NCBI GenBank assembly: GCA_017462265.1
Contig: JAFTRN010000042.1
Span: 1-64,000, forward strand
Source of the DNA: Coprobacter sp.
Lineage (GTDB): Bacteria > Bacteroidota > Bacteroidia > Bacteroidales > UBA11471
DNA length: 64,000 bases
Direction: 5' to 3'
Below are positions 16,434 through 26,571 of the stretch, piece by piece (within the stretch, counting starts at the first letter, position 1; the number at the start of each line of letters is the position of its first letter). The notes under the pieces were generated by a model. It was not told where the DNA came from, ran no database searches, and was given only the letters and a program-made list of their open reading frames with translations. A program made the translations under genes and the position numbers.

Positions 16434-16865
16434 ATGGTGTACGAGATACAATACAAACATTCTGTGCCCGTGCAGTTGCGGTTCAACGATATCGATTCGC
16501 TCGGGCATGTCAATAATTCTATTTATTTCTCTTTCTACGACTTGGGAAAAATACGATACTTCTCCACGGTCCGTCCCGAGATGAAAGAAATACGCGACAT
16601 CGATTTGGTGGTGGCGAATGTAAATGCCAATTTTTTAATGCCCATATTTTTGCAAGAAAATGTCTCGGTACAGACGACTACCGTGTCGATAGGTAACAAA
16701 AGCGTGAAATTGGCCCAGCAGATAGTTAATGATAGTGGCGATATAAAGGCCGTATGCGAGACGATATTGGTAGGATTCGATTTCAAATCGGGCGAGACGA
16801 AACTTATTTCCGATGAGTGGCGGCGAGCCATAGAAGCATATGAGGGCCGCACGTATGCCCGATAG
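16434..16865 (+). CDS. Acyl-CoA thioesterase, hot-dog fold
   Basis: 143-residue protein of the 4-hydroxybenzoyl-CoA thioesterase/YbgC branch. The catalytic loop RFNDIDSLGHVNNSIYFSF is near residues 16-34, with the conserved Asp before the GHVNN helix. Acyl specificity cannot be told. It starts 4 nt after the DUF721 stop, so it is probably in the recF transcript, and is followed by a bidirectional terminator. Confidence 0.9.
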   Translation: MVYEIQYKHSVPVQLRFNDIDSLGHVNNSIYFSFYDLGKIRYFSTVRPEMKEIRDIDLVVANVNANFLMPIFLQENVSVQTTTVSIGNKSVKLAQQIVNDSGDIKAVCETILVGFDFKSGETKLISDEWRRAIEAYEGRTYAR

Positions 16866-16901
16866 GAACAACTCCTTATTCCTCGATGGAAGGGTGAAAA
16901 G

Positions 16902-16938
16902 AAAGTGGCTGTCTCCGAATGAAGACAGCCACTTTTTT
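16902..16938. terminator. Bidirectional terminator
   Basis: 13-bp stem AAAGTGGCTGTCT / AGACAGCCACTTT with T runs on both sides, between the convergent thioesterase and glsB genes. Confidence 0.88.
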
Positions 16939-16955
16939 CGATGAAATCGCCATTT

Positions 16956-17897
16956 TTATGCTTTTGTCGGTATTTCGTAAGTATCGATATGGCGTTTCTT
17001 TTTTTCGTCGAGGATTTCGTCGATGGCAATGAGAATACCCGACTCTTCGACGTCGCCAAACTCATCGTTGATGGCGGTACCAAACATGCGCATGGTGGGA
17101 GACAAGCTCATATAGCTGTTTACCAATGGGGGTATGTTGAATCCTAATGCACGTACCTCTTGGTTGAGAATCTTATAGTCATCTTTGAATGAATTTCCGG
17201 CAGGGAATAGTTGGCTCAACTCTTCGTAGTTGCTATGTGTCTCAAGGGGTGTACGAGGCCATACCAATTTGTCGCTGTCGACAAAATGTTTATTGAGGAA
17301 ATAGAGTATCATATTGCGTCCCGGCACTGAGAAAGTGGGGTACATGGTCACTTTCCCAAAGAAATATTTGATTTGCGGATAGTTTACGGTCAGCGCACCG
17401 AGACCGTCCCATAGATTGTCGAGGGCAAAGAGGCCTTTGGCTCCGGCCTTGCTCGACTGGTATTCCACCGATACAAACGAACGTCCCAATTCTATGGTGT
17501 AGGGCATATATTCTTCGATAAATTTCGGTGAGAAGTCGAACATATGCGATGTGGCGATAATGGGGCGTCCCTGTTCGTCGTAGTGCATATTCTCGCCCAA
17601 CAAGAAGCGGTACCCTCCGATAATCTCTTGCGCATCGGGGTTCCACACGATTAATTGCTGGCAGGGGTCTTCCATCGTATCGTACATATCGATGTCGATT
17701 TCCTTACCGGTACCACCGCCGGCCATTCTGAAGGCGATTTCTCTCAGTCGGCCTATCTCGCGCATGGTATTCGGCGCGTTCATATAGTCGATGATATAGA
17801 TTTGGTTTCCTCCTTTATTGGTGTTTCTCAGGAAGCGTTCAGGTGTCAGTTCGGCTATTATCAGATCTTTCTCAACGGGGGCAATGATTTCTTTCAT
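16956..17897 (-). CDS. glsB: Glycine lipid N-acyltransferase GlsB (OlsB-like)
   Basis: 313-residue GNAT-fold acyltransferase of the OlsB/hemolysin-like family. Visible family segments are LREIAFRMAGGGTGKEIDID, IIGGYRFLLG, IELGRSFVSVEYQ and the long PGRNMILYFLNKHF. In Bacteroides thetaiotaomicron the paired genes glsB and glsA make glycine lipids: GlsB attaches a 3-hydroxy fatty acid to glycine. The gene overlaps glsA by 4 nt (ATGA), so the two are translationally coupled. Without the B. theta precedent the call would be a general GNAT acyltransferase. Confidence 0.85.
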   Translation of the reverse strand: MKEIIAPVEKDLIIAELTPERFLRNTNKGGNQIYIIDYMNAPNTMREIGRLREIAFRMAGGGTGKEIDIDMYDTMEDPCQQLIVWNPDAQEIIGGYRFLLGENMHYDEQGRPIIATSHMFDFSPKFIEEYMPYTIELGRSFVSVEYQSSKAGAKGLFALDNLWDGLGALTVNYPQIKYFFGKVTMYPTFSVPGRNMILYFLNKHFVDSDKLVWPRTPLETHSNYEELSQLFPAGNSFKDDYKILNQEVRALGFNIPPLVNSYMSLSPTMRMFGTAINDEFGDVEESGILIAIDEILDEKKKRHIDTYEIPTKA

Positions 17898-18742
17898 ATC
17901 CGCGTGGGTTTGTTTAGACTATCTCTTATACTATAAACTTGCTCTTTGACGTATTGCGCCCATTCAGACCGGCTGCGACTTTTGTCGAATGTCTGCCAGG
18001 GTATAGGCTTGCCAAAGTGTATGGTGAATGTTTTGTTTTCGCTCTTAAACATTTCGTCGGGAAGGTATATAAGCTCGATATTGAACTTGAGCCCCAGACG
18101 TTTGCGCCAATGGGCAAAGTTGTAAAAAAATCGGGAATTATAACCTTCGAACCAAATGGGAATAACATCTCTCCTGTGTTGTACGCTTTTGGTGATGAAT
18201 GCTTTGTTCCACGTAAGGTCGCGTATTTCCTTGCCTTGTCGGCGCGAAACCAGTCCGGCGGGGAATACGGCCATCTGTCCATCGCCTTCGTAGGCTTGGG
18301 TGAGGGCGTCGGCGTTGTTCTTGTCCTGTTTTCCATATTTGTTGATGGGCAGAAAGTGCTCGGTAAGTGGTTTCATGGCCATGAGCAAGTCATTGACAAG
18401 AACCTTGAAGTTGCGATTGTACTTCTTCCCTAAAACGGAAATGAGAGCCACGCCGTCCATGCCACCGAGCGGGTGGTTGGAAGCGAAAATAAATCGACCG
18501 GTTTCGGGAATATTTTCTATCCCGTCGAGTTGTATGTTGATGTTGAGGTACGACAGCAGGGCATCAGCAAAATCCACGCCTTTCTCATCGGGGTGTTTCG
18601 ACAAGAAGTCGTTCATGCGATCTTGCTGAATGGTGCGCTTGATGTAATTGAACACAAAGCCGGGAATCTTCTTGGCGATTCTCGGGGATTTGGCTCTTAC
18701 GACAGCTTCGACGTCAACATGTAGAGTTTCGTTTTCTCCCAT
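17894..18742 (-). CDS. glsA: Glycine lipid O-acyltransferase GlsA (PlsC-like)
   Basis: 282-residue acyltransferase. The acyltransferase motif appears as SNHPLGGMDG, one residue longer between His and Asp than in standard PlsC. The second block reads VFPAGLVSRRQG in place of FPEGTRS, as in the GlsA/OlsA-like branch. It would add the second, ester-linked acyl chain to the product of GlsB. An in-frame ATG at 18766 falls inside the -7 box at 18764-18771, so I use 18742. It diverges from the division cluster. Confidence 0.85.
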   Translation of the reverse strand: MGENETLHVDVEAVVRAKSPRIAKKIPGFVFNYIKRTIQQDRMNDFLSKHPDEKGVDFADALLSYLNINIQLDGIENIPETGRFIFASNHPLGGMDGVALISVLGKKYNRNFKVLVNDLLMAMKPLTEHFLPINKYGKQDKNNADALTQAYEGDGQMAVFPAGLVSRRQGKEIRDLTWNKAFITKSVQHRRDVIPIWFEGYNSRFFYNFAHWRKRLGLKFNIELIYLPDEMFKSENKTFTIHFGKPIPWQTFDKSRSRSEWAQYVKEQVYSIRDSLNKPTRI

Positions 18743-18763
18743 TGTTTCAGAATAAAAAGCGGA

Positions 18764-18771
18764 CAAAGATA
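18764..18771 (-). promoter_or_regulatory. Promoter -7 box for glsA-glsB
   Basis: The minus strand reads TATCTTTG, an exact match, with a leader of only about 16 nt before 18742. It fixes the glsA start. Confidence 0.65.
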
Positions 18772-18970
18772 GTCATTCTTTGTGGAAAAGCACTTTTTAA
18801 GAAAGAAAAATGTTCTTTAATAGTAATATTTTGTCTGTTTTGTCGGCTATATTGCATAAATGTGCGTCACAACAAATAGTAAATTGTTGAAAAAAAAACG
18901 AGAAAGATTGCGACAATCCGTGTTTTTATTACTACTTTTACCCTCTAAAAGTTTTTACTTTAATATAATT

Positions 18971-19879
18971 ATGCAACAGTCTGTATATCATATACCTGCA
19001 TTGTTCGACGCTTGTATGGACGGATTGGCGATTCGCCCCGATGGTACTTATGTAGATGTAACATTCGGCGGGGGTGGTCATTCTCGGGGTATTTTGTCGC
19101 GCTTGAACGATGAGGGCAGGCTGTATGCGTTCGACCAAGACGAGGACGCTTGCGCCAATATTGTAGATGACGCGCGGTTTACCTTTGTTCGAGGAAATTT
19201 CCGCTTCTTGAAAAACTTTATGCGTTATCACGAGGTGGAGGAGATTGATGGATTGTTGGCCGACCTGGGTGTGTCGTTTCATCATTTTGATGCGTCGGAG
19301 AGGGGATTTTCGTTCCGCTTCGATGGTCGGCTCGATATGCGCATGAATTGCCGGGCCCGGGTGTCGGCGGCCGATGTGGTGGAGAGTTATACGCAAGAAC
19401 AACTGGCCGATATGTTGTATCTCTATGGCGAGTTGCGTACATCGCGCAAAATCGCCGCGGCAATAGCGGAGGCTCGCAAGAGCGCCAAGATAGAGACTAC
19501 GAGCCGTCTCGTGGAGGTGGTATCGCCCTATATCGACAAACGACAGGAAAAGAAGGAGCTGGCACAGGTGTTCCAAGCGTTGCGTATAGAGGTAAATCAT
19601 GAGATGGAGGCGCTGCAACGTATGCTTCTATCGGCGTGCGAACTTCTACGTCCCGGTGGACGCATAGCGGTGCTTACCTATCATTCGCTCGAGGATCGAC
19701 TGGTGAAAAACTTTTTTAAAACCGGCAACTTTGAGGGGCGTGCCGAGAAAGATTTTTTCGGGCGTGTGTCGGCACCGTTGCGCCCGGTGAACAATAAGGT
19801 GATAGTCCCCGATGAAGAGGAAATAATAAATAATCCGCGGTCGCGTAGCGCAAAACTGAGGATTGCCGAAAAACTATAA
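18971..19879 (+). CDS. rsmH: 16S rRNA m4C1402 methyltransferase RsmH
   Basis: N4-methylates cytidine 1402 of 16S rRNA using SAM. The protein has 302 residues from the ATG at 18971, beginning QQSVYHIPALFDACMDGL. Motif I is DVTFGGGGHSRGIL and a later block is LADLGVSFHHFDASERGFSF. The longer in-frame start at 18860 would add 37 residues of poly-Lys and hydrophobic sequence unlike the family. It opens the division and cell wall cluster. Unlike many bacteria, no mraZ lies in front of it. Confidence 0.96.
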   Translation: MQQSVYHIPALFDACMDGLAIRPDGTYVDVTFGGGGHSRGILSRLNDEGRLYAFDQDEDACANIVDDARFTFVRGNFRFLKNFMRYHEVEEIDGLLADLGVSFHHFDASERGFSFRFDGRLDMRMNCRARVSAADVVESYTQEQLADMLYLYGELRTSRKIAAAIAEARKSAKIETTSRLVEVVSPYIDKRQEKKELAQVFQALRIEVNHEMEALQRMLLSACELLRPGGRIAVLTYHSLEDRLVKNFFKTGNFEGRAEKDFFGRVSAPLRPVNNKVIVPDEEEIINNPRSRSAKLRIAEKL

Positions 19880-19883
19880 AGAA

Positions 19884-20276
19884 ATGGACGAGAACAAGGA
19901 ACAAAATAATGAAACTCCGGATTTTGTAGAGCGCTCACGAGGCTTCTTCAAGAAGTATTGCGGGGTGGATTTGTCCGGAGGCGAATGGATCTCGGTGGAG
20001 CATCTCTTGCGACACTGGAAATCGTTGCTCTTTATTCTGGCGGTATTGCTGTTGTATATAGGAAACAGATATAACTGCTCCAAAAATATGCAAGAGGTGC
20101 GCCGACTGCAAGATGAGATTCGTGATTTGCGTTACGAATCGGTGGCTTTGTCGTCGGAACTCACCGGTATAGGGCAGCCTTCGCAGATAGAGAAATTATT
20201 AAAGGAGAAAGAGATAGAAATAGCCCCCGCTCACACTCCTTCTTATGAAATAGTACGAAAAGATTATGACCGATAA
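19884..20276 (+). CDS. ftsL: FtsL-like division protein
   Basis: 130-residue bitopic membrane protein with an acidic N-terminus, one membrane helix at about 51-68 (WKSLLFILAVLLLYIGNRY) and a periplasmic coiled coil (LQDEIRDLRYESVALSSEL). Position between rsmH and ftsI, size and topology match FtsL of Bacteroidetes, which would help recruit and activate FtsW-FtsI. Sequence similarity in this family is always low, so the name rests mainly on topology and context. It overlaps ftsI by 11 nt. Confidence 0.8.
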   Translation: MDENKEQNNETPDFVERSRGFFKKYCGVDLSGGEWISVEHLLRHWKSLLFILAVLLLYIGNRYNCSKNMQEVRRLQDEIRDLRYESVALSSELTGIGQPSQIEKLLKEKEIEIAPAHTPSYEIVRKDYDR

Positions 20277-22467
20277 GAGAGGGATATATACGCGCTATAT
20301 AATCATAGTGCTTTTCATCGTGGTGGTGTGTGTGGCCATTTTCTATAAGATGAGTCGCACCATTTTTGTGGAGCGCGATGATTGGCGACATAAGTCCGAC
20401 TCGGTGCGGTACGATACGACATTGGTACCGGCTATGCGCGGAGATATATTGGCGGCCGACGGTCGATTGTTGGCTTCGGCGGTACTCCAATACAACCTGT
20501 ATGTCGATGCGAAAATATTATTTGCAAACAAATGGGAAGATGCTAAAAAGACCAAGGTGGATACCTTGTTTGAGGGACGTTTGGATACCTTGTGTATGCA
20601 ATTGTCTGAAATCTTGGGCGATCGTACTCCGGCCGAGTATGAGCGACATCTGAGGGCCGGTTTGCAGAGTGATAGCCCACACTTTTATCGTCTGTCCAAA
20701 AAACGCGTTTCACATTTGACGCTCTTGCAGTTGCTCGATTGCAAAATTTTCAATCAGCGCAACCAGAACAAGTCGGGATTTATTGTTACCGGAGAAGATG
20801 TCGTTAAAATAGTGAGAGAACGCCCGTTTGGCGATATGGCACGTTCTACATTGGGCGGCTTGAAACGTGATGGGTGGGTCGGTTATGAGGGGAGCGGTCA
20901 TGGTGTGACCGGCTTGGAATTGACCTACGACTCTCTGTTGTATGGCGCCGATGGCGAGAAGGTGCGTATGCGGGCCCGTATGTACTCGATGAGCGTGGAT
21001 AAAACGATACGCGAACCGATACCTGGAAAAGATTTGGTGACTACCCTCGATGTAGATATACAGGATATGCTCGAGTCGTCGCTTAAAAATAGGCTGATCG
21101 ATGTAGATGCCGACTATGGTACGGCGGTGATAATGGAGGTGGAGACCGGAGCGATACGGGCGATGGCCAATCTCAATAGAGATGCCAACGGGCAATATAG
21201 CGAAGGTATGAACCATGCCGTGTGTGATCTCATAGAGCCCGGCTCGACCATCAAGACCGTGTCGATGATGATAGCCTTGGATTCGGGCGTTGTGCGCCCC
21301 GACGATATAATCGATACAGGTAATGGCGTATATCGATATGGCGGACGTGAAATACGAGACCACAACTGGCGTAGAGGTGGATATGGAGAACTTACGGCGG
21401 CGCAGACTATATGGTACTCGTCGAATGTGGGAATATCTAAAATCATATTGAAAGGATTTGAGCATAGACCGGCCGATTTCATCGATGCGATTTATGCCCG
21501 GGGGTTGAATAAAAAAATAGATATACCCCTCCCTATACATCACACCATACGGCCCGAAATAAAACATCCGAAGAAAGATGGAAAACCCAACCCTACATGG
21601 TGGAAAACCTCTCTTCCGTGGATGAGTTTCGGCTATGAAACGTCGTTCCCGCCGATTTATACACTGATGTTCTACAATGCCATAGCTAATAACGGTAAGA
21701 TGGTGAAACCCTATCTTGTGGCCGGTATCAGTGAGAATGGAGAAATGATAGAGGAGTATGAAACGGAGGTAATTACAGAGCAGATATGCAAACCGCAGAC
21801 GTTGAAAGAGATACACCAAATGTTGTTGGGCGTGGTAGAGCATGGAACCGCTCGTGGCGCTAACTCGGCAAGCTCCGATTATGTGCAGATTGCCGGTAAG
21901 TCGGGTACGGCTCAGATATATGACGAAGCCACCGGGCGTCACACAAACCGTCACCGCGTATCGTTTTGTGGCTATTTCCCGGCCGAGAATCCTCAATATA
22001 CCTGTATCGTGGTAGTGTCGAATCCGCGAAAGGGATTCCGCGGCTCGGTACCATGCGCAGTGTTGCGCGAGACTGCCGAGCAGATGTATGCCCGAGGATT
22101 TTTAGGGGGAGAGAATTCCCTGCCGGTAGATTCGGTATCGGTCAAGATGCCTCGTGTGAAAAAAGGCGATTATCAAGCTACGAAGATAGTTTGTGAGGAG
22201 TTGGACCTCACTTATGTGTCGCCGGCCGATGATGCCCGGTGGGTATCGGTCACATCGAGAGATCACACCATGGCGATGGAGGAATATACCCCGCGCTCCT
22301 ATCTTATACCCTCGGTGGTGGGTATGGGCGCTTCCGACGCGCTCTATCTGCTTGAATCCTACGGACTACGCGTAGGAATATCGGGTAGTGGCAAGGTGGT
22401 GCAACAATCCATACCGGTAGGTAGCCGTGTGCGAAAAGGTGATTATATACGAATAGTGTTGAAGTAA
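20266..22467 (+). CDS. ftsI: Division transpeptidase FtsI (PBP with PASTA domain)
   Basis: 733-residue class B penicillin-binding protein that cross-links septal peptidoglycan. One membrane helix at about 10-28, a pedestal domain, then the transpeptidase domain with the nucleophile motif STIK (S327-K330), SSN (385-387) and KSGT (545-548). The last 60 residues ([18 protein letters not shown] to GDYIRIVL) form one PASTA-like domain. The start overlaps ftsL. Confidence 0.95.
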   Translation: MTDKRGIYTRYIIIVLFIVVVCVAIFYKMSRTIFVERDDWRHKSDSVRYDTTLVPAMRGDILAADGRLLASAVLQYNLYVDAKILFANKWEDAKKTKVDTLFEGRLDTLCMQLSEILGDRTPAEYERHLRAGLQSDSPHFYRLSKKRVSHLTLLQLLDCKIFNQRNQNKSGFIVTGEDVVKIVRERPFGDMARSTLGGLKRDGWVGYEGSGHGVTGLELTYDSLLYGADGEKVRMRARMYSMSVDKTIREPIPGKDLVTTLDVDIQDMLESSLKNRLIDVDADYGTAVIMEVETGAIRAMANLNRDANGQYSEGMNHAVCDLIEPGSTIKTVSMMIALDSGVVRPDDIIDTGNGVYRYGGREIRDHNWRRGGYGELTAAQTIWYSSNVGISKIILKGFEHRPADFIDAIYARGLNKKIDIPLPIHHTIRPEIKHPKKDGKPNPTWWKTSLPWMSFGYETSFPPIYTLMFYNAIANNGKMVKPYLVAGISENGEMIEEYETEVITEQICKPQTLKEIHQMLLGVVEHGTARGANSASSDYVQIAGKSGTAQIYDEATGRHTNRHRVSFCGYFPAENPQYTCIVVVSNPRKGFRGSVPCAVLRETAEQMYARGFLGGENSLPVDSVSVKMPRVKKGDYQATKIVCEELDLTYVSPADDARWVSVTSRDHTMAMEEYTPRSYLIPSVVGMGASDALYLLESYGLRVGISGSGKVVQQSIPVGSRVRKGDYIRIVLK

Positions 22468-22477
22468 AGAAAGAGAT

Positions 22478-23941
22478 ATGCAACTGAAAGAATTACTCCG
22501 GACATTGACGATAACAAATGTTGTCGGGAACGAGGATATTGATATAACATCGGTCGTGGTCGATTCGCGACAAGTGACTGCCGGCACATTGTTTGTGGCC
22601 GTGCGGGGTACGGCGGTCGATGGACATACATTTATAGAAAAAGCTGTGGCGCAGGGTGCTGTGGCCATCGTATGTGAAGAACTTCCGGTCCAACTTGCAC
22701 CCGATGTGGCCTATCTGGTAACACCCGATACACGAGAGGCCCTCGGTCTCCTGGCCTCGGCGTGGTATGGTAATCCCTCGCACCAATTGACACTCGTGGG
22801 GGTAACGGGTACCAACGGAAAGACTACCATTGCAACGCTCTTGTACGAGATGTTCCGCCTGTTTGGCGAGAAGGTGGGCCTATTATCGACGGTATGTAAT
22901 TATATTGACGATAAGGCGGTGCCTACGACACATACCACGCCCGATCCATTGACACTCAATCGATTGTTGCGTGAAATGGTTGATGCCGGTTGCCGATATG
23001 CCTTCATGGAGGTGAGTTCACACTCGGTCGATCAGCGTAGAATAGCCGGCCTCGAATTCGACGGCGGTATTTTTACCAATCTTACGCGCGATCACCTCGA
23101 CTATCACCAGACTGTGCAGGCCTACCTCGCGGCCAAAAAACGCTTCTTCGACGACCTGCCGGCCGAGGCCTTCGCACTGACCAATGGTGATGAGAAGAAT
23201 GGTGCTGTCATGTTGCAAAACACCAAGGCCTCGAAATATGCCTATTCGATGAAATCTCTGGCCGATTTCGAGGGTAAACTCATAGAGAGTCGTCTCGATG
23301 GTACCTCGCTCAATATAAATGGTCGCGATGTAGAGGTGCAGTTTGTGGGGGAATTTAACGCCTATAACCTGCTTGCTGTCTATGGCGCGACATGTTTGTT
23401 GGGCGAAGACCCCGAAAAGGTATTGATAAACCTCAGTTTACTGGTGCCGGTCTCGGGTCGTTTCCAGACATTACATTCACCCCACAAATATACGGTAATC
23501 ATCGATTATGCCCATACACCCGACGCCTTGGACAATGTGCTGACCTCTATCCGCAAGGTTGTGGGGCGCAAAGGCAGGATAATAACCGTCGTAGGTGCCG
23601 GCGGAAATCGCGACAAAGGAAAACGTCCGCTGATGGCGCAAGAGGCGGTGAAGTGGAGCGACAAGGTGATACTCACCTCCGACAATCCCCGATTTGAGAA
23701 ACCGCAAGATATACTCGATGATATGATAGCCGGTCTCGATGCGACGGCTCGACGCAAGACATTGATGATTTCCGATAGGCGAGAGGCCATACGCGCCGCC
23801 AATCAGTTTGCTCAGCCCGGCGATGTGGTGCTTGTGGCGGGTAAAGGTCATGAGGATTATCAAGAGATAGAGGGCGTGAAACATCATTTCAACGACAAAG
23901 AAGAGGTGTTACGCATCTTCGACGAACAAAAAGAGGTTTAG
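22478..23941 (+). CDS. murE: UDP-MurNAc-tripeptide ligase MurE (meso-DAP type)
   Basis: ATP-dependent ligase adding the third stem-peptide residue. The 487-residue protein has the ATP loop GTNGKTT with T112 and K115, the mur ligase block [11 protein letters not shown], and the specificity motif DNPR at 402-405. DNPR is typical of enzymes that use meso-diaminopimelate rather than lysine. It follows ftsI by 10 nt. Confidence 0.96.
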   Translation: MQLKELLRTLTITNVVGNEDIDITSVVVDSRQVTAGTLFVAVRGTAVDGHTFIEKAVAQGAVAIVCEELPVQLAPDVAYLVTPDTREALGLLASAWYGNPSHQLTLVGVTGTNGKTTIATLLYEMFRLFGEKVGLLSTVCNYIDDKAVPTTHTTPDPLTLNRLLREMVDAGCRYAFMEVSSHSVDQRRIAGLEFDGGIFTNLTRDHLDYHQTVQAYLAAKKRFFDDLPAEAFALTNGDEKNGAVMLQNTKASKYAYSMKSLADFEGKLIESRLDGTSLNINGRDVEVQFVGEFNAYNLLAVYGATCLLGEDPEKVLINLSLLVPVSGRFQTLHSPHKYTVIIDYAHTPDALDNVLTSIRKVVGRKGRIITVVGAGGNRDKGKRPLMAQEAVKWSDKVILTSDNPRFEKPQDILDDMIAGLDATARRKTLMISDRREAIRAANQFAQPGDVVLVAGKGHEDYQEIEGVKHHFNDKEEVLRIFDEQKEV

Positions 23942-23959
23942 TAAAAGGAGGTTCACATT

Positions 23960-25213
23960 ATGCTGTATCCATTGTTTCAATATCTCGACGGGCTCGACAT
24001 TCCCGGCATGGGCGTGTTTCGCTACATCTCGTTCCGCTCGGGACTGGCATTGATATTATCGTTGTTTATATCGACTATAATAGGCCGTCGTATCATATCC
24101 CGATTGCAAAAAATGCAGATTGGCGAGATAGTGCGTAATCTGGGTTTAGAGGGGCAGATGAGTAAGAAAGGCACACCTACGATGGGCGGGATAATCATTA
24201 TCATATCGATATTGATACCCTGTCTGTTGGTGGCCAGGCTCGACAATATATATATAATATTGATGTTGGTTACAACCGTGTGGCTGGGTGCCATCGGCTT
24301 CCTCGACGATTATATGAAGTTGAAATACCACAACAAAGAGGGCCTGCATGGGAAATTTAAGATTTTCGGACAGGTGGGCTTGGGTCTCATCGTGGGTGTG
24401 ACACTCTATTTGAGCCCCGACGTGGTGATTCGCGAAAATATAACGGTGCAGCACGACGATACAATGGAGGTGCAGTATATGCCCGAGAATATAAAATCGA
24501 CGCAGACCACCATCCCATTTGTGAAGAATAACAACTTTGACTATGCCGATCTTGTGCCCTTTCTCGGGGAGCACGCACAGATGGCCGGTTGGATAATCTT
24601 CATCTTGGTAACGATATTTGTGGTGACGGCCGTATCCAATGCGGCCAATCTTACCGACGGGCTTGACGGACTTGCTACCGGAAGTTCGGCTATCATAGGG
24701 GTGGCGTTGGCCATATTGGCCTATCTCTCGGGACATATCGCGTATGCCTCTTACCTCAATATCATGTATATACCCGGTACGGCCGAGCTTGTAGTATTTT
24801 CATGCGCCTTTATCGGTGCCACAATCGGTTTTTTGTGGTATAACGCTTTCCCGGCACAGGTGTTTATGGGCGATACCGGCAGCCTTACGCTCGGTGGTAT
24901 CATCGCGGTATTTGCCGTGATTATACATAAAGAGTTGCTCATACCGCTTCTTTGCGGAATATTCTTGATAGAAGCCTTGTCGGTGCTGATGCAGGTATCG
25001 TATTTCAAATATACCAAGCATCGATATGGCGAGGGCCGTCGCATATTCAAGATGACACCGTTACATCACCATTTCCAGAAATCGGGCGAGGGCGTCGATG
25101 CTGTATGGAAAAAACCTTTTGCCCCTATACCGGAATCGAAAATTGTAATCCGTTTCTGGATTGTGGGTATAATATTGGCGGTATTAACATTGGTAACATT
25201 GAAAATCCGATAA
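23960..25213 (+). CDS. mraY: Phospho-MurNAc-pentapeptide transferase MraY
   Basis: Polytopic membrane enzyme (417 residues, about ten helices) making lipid I from UDP-MurNAc-pentapeptide and undecaprenyl phosphate. Signature segments are [45 protein letters not shown] with the catalytic Asp residues, and [13 protein letters not shown]. It contains an extra loop of about 60 residues (about 155-205, from [14 protein letters not shown] on) that I associate with Bacteroidetes versions. AGGAGG before the ATG supports the start. Confidence 0.96.
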   Translation: MLYPLFQYLDGLDIPGMGVFRYISFRSGLALILSLFISTIIGRRIISRLQKMQIGEIVRNLGLEGQMSKKGTPTMGGIIIIISILIPCLLVARLDNIYIILMLVTTVWLGAIGFLDDYMKLKYHNKEGLHGKFKIFGQVGLGLIVGVTLYLSPDVVIRENITVQHDDTMEVQYMPENIKSTQTTIPFVKNNNFDYADLVPFLGEHAQMAGWIIFILVTIFVVTAVSNAANLTDGLDGLATGSSAIIGVALAILAYLSGHIAYASYLNIMYIPGTAELVVFSCAFIGATIGFLWYNAFPAQVFMGDTGSLTLGGIIAVFAVIIHKELLIPLLCGIFLIEALSVLMQVSYFKYTKHRYGEGRRIFKMTPLHHHFQKSGEGVDAVWKKPFAPIPESKIVIRFWIVGIILAVLTLVTLKIR

Positions 25214-25218
25214 AAGAT

Positions 25219-26559
25219 ATGAGTAAACGTATTGTCGTATTGGGAGCCGGAGAGAGCGGTGCCGGAGCAGCCGTGCTGGCAAAGGTGAAGGGCTTCGACG
25301 TTTTTGTCTCGGATATGTCGTCGATAAAAGATGTTTATAAACAACAACTCGACGAGTATGAAATAGAATGGGAAGAAGGGGTACATACCGCTTCGAAAAT
25401 ATTAAATGCCGATGAGGTAATCAAGAGCCCCGGCATACCCTCGACAGCCCCGATGATTCAAGCGTTGGAGGCGCAAGGCACGCCGATAATCTCGGAAATA
25501 GAGTTGGCCGGACGCTATACCGACGCGCGTATGATATGTATTACCGGTAGTAACGGAAAGACTACCACTACATTGCTTACATATCATATACTGAAAAGAG
25601 CCGGATTGAATGTAGGTCTTGCCGGTAATGTGGGTAAAAGCCTCGCATTGCAAGTGGCGACCGAACAATATGATTATTATGTCATAGAGTTGAGCAGTTT
25701 TCAACTCGATAATATGTATCAGTTCAAGGCCGACATCGCCGTACTGCTCAATATCACGCCCGACCATCTCGACCGATATGGATATGAAATGCAGAACTAT
25801 GTAGATGCGAAGTTTCGTATCACGCAAAATCAGACCGAGAACGACGCGTTTATATTCTGGAACGACGATCCCATTATAGGACGGGAATTGGGGAAATATG
25901 CGTTGAAATCGCGTTTATATCCTTTCTCCGAGGAGAAAGAGCCCGGTGTGAAGGCCTATACCGAGGACGAACACCTGTATATCGAAACCGACGACAGCGA
26001 TATATTCGATATGGCCGAGAGCGAGTTGGCGCTGTCGGGGCGTCATAATCTCTATAACTCGATGGCAGCCGGTATATCGGCCCGTATTCTCGAGATAAGA
26101 AAAGAGGAGTTGCGTGCGGCATTATCGGACTTTACCGGGGTGGAACACCGTTTGGAAAAGGTGGCAAGTGTGCGTGGTGTGGAGTTTGTAAATGATTCCA
26201 AGGCAACCAATGTAAACTCTTGCTGGTATGCGATGGAGAGTATGACCACGCCGGTGGTGTTGATACTCGGCGGCAAAGATAAGGGTAATGACTATACCGA
26301 GATAGAGCAATTGGTAAAAGACAAAGCTCATGCCATCGTGTGTCTGGGTGTGGATAACACCAAATTACATGCCTTTTTCGATGGTAAAGTGCCCTATATC
26401 TGTGATGCGCTGTCGATGCAAGAGGCCGTAGAGAAGGCATTTGCCGTGGCTCAACCGGGTGATACGGTGCTGCTCTCGCCCTGCTGTGCCAGTTTCGACC
26501 TGTTCAAAAGTTATGAGGACCGAGGCCGACAATTCAAGGATTGTGTGCGAAAATTGTAA
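25219..26559 (+). CDS. murD: UDP-MurNAc-L-Ala:D-Glu ligase MurD
   Basis: Adds D-glutamate to UDP-MurNAc-L-alanine. The 446-residue protein starts MSKRIVVLGAGESGAGAAVL. The ATP loop GSNGKTTTT begins at residue 110, ELSSFQLD and NITPDHLDRYG are mur ligase blocks, and VEHRLEKVASVRGVEFVNDS is typical of MurD. The open frame extends back into mraY as far as 24952, but only the part from 25219 fits the family. It lies 5 nt after mraY. Confidence 0.96.
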   Translation: MSKRIVVLGAGESGAGAAVLAKVKGFDVFVSDMSSIKDVYKQQLDEYEIEWEEGVHTASKILNADEVIKSPGIPSTAPMIQALEAQGTPIISEIELAGRYTDARMICITGSNGKTTTTLLTYHILKRAGLNVGLAGNVGKSLALQVATEQYDYYVIELSSFQLDNMYQFKADIAVLLNITPDHLDRYGYEMQNYVDAKFRITQNQTENDAFIFWNDDPIIGRELGKYALKSRLYPFSEEKEPGVKAYTEDEHLYIETDDSDIFDMAESELALSGRHNLYNSMAAGISARILEIRKEELRAALSDFTGVEHRLEKVASVRGVEFVNDSKATNVNSCWYAMESMTTPVVLILGGKDKGNDYTEIEQLVKDKAHAIVCLGVDNTKLHAFFDGKVPYICDALSMQEAVEKAFAVAQPGDTVLLSPCCASFDLFKSYEDRGRQFKDCVRKL

Positions 26560-26571
26560 AAAACTGTATTG

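Noticed and set aside
20710-21996. 428-codon minus-strand frame opposite ftsI
   Set aside because: Antisense shadow; the translation is low-quality (Tyr/Arg/His-rich) and ftsI motifs occupy the other strand.
24952-25218. 89-residue N-terminal extension of MurD
   Set aside because: It lies within mraY in another frame; MurD homology starts at 25219.
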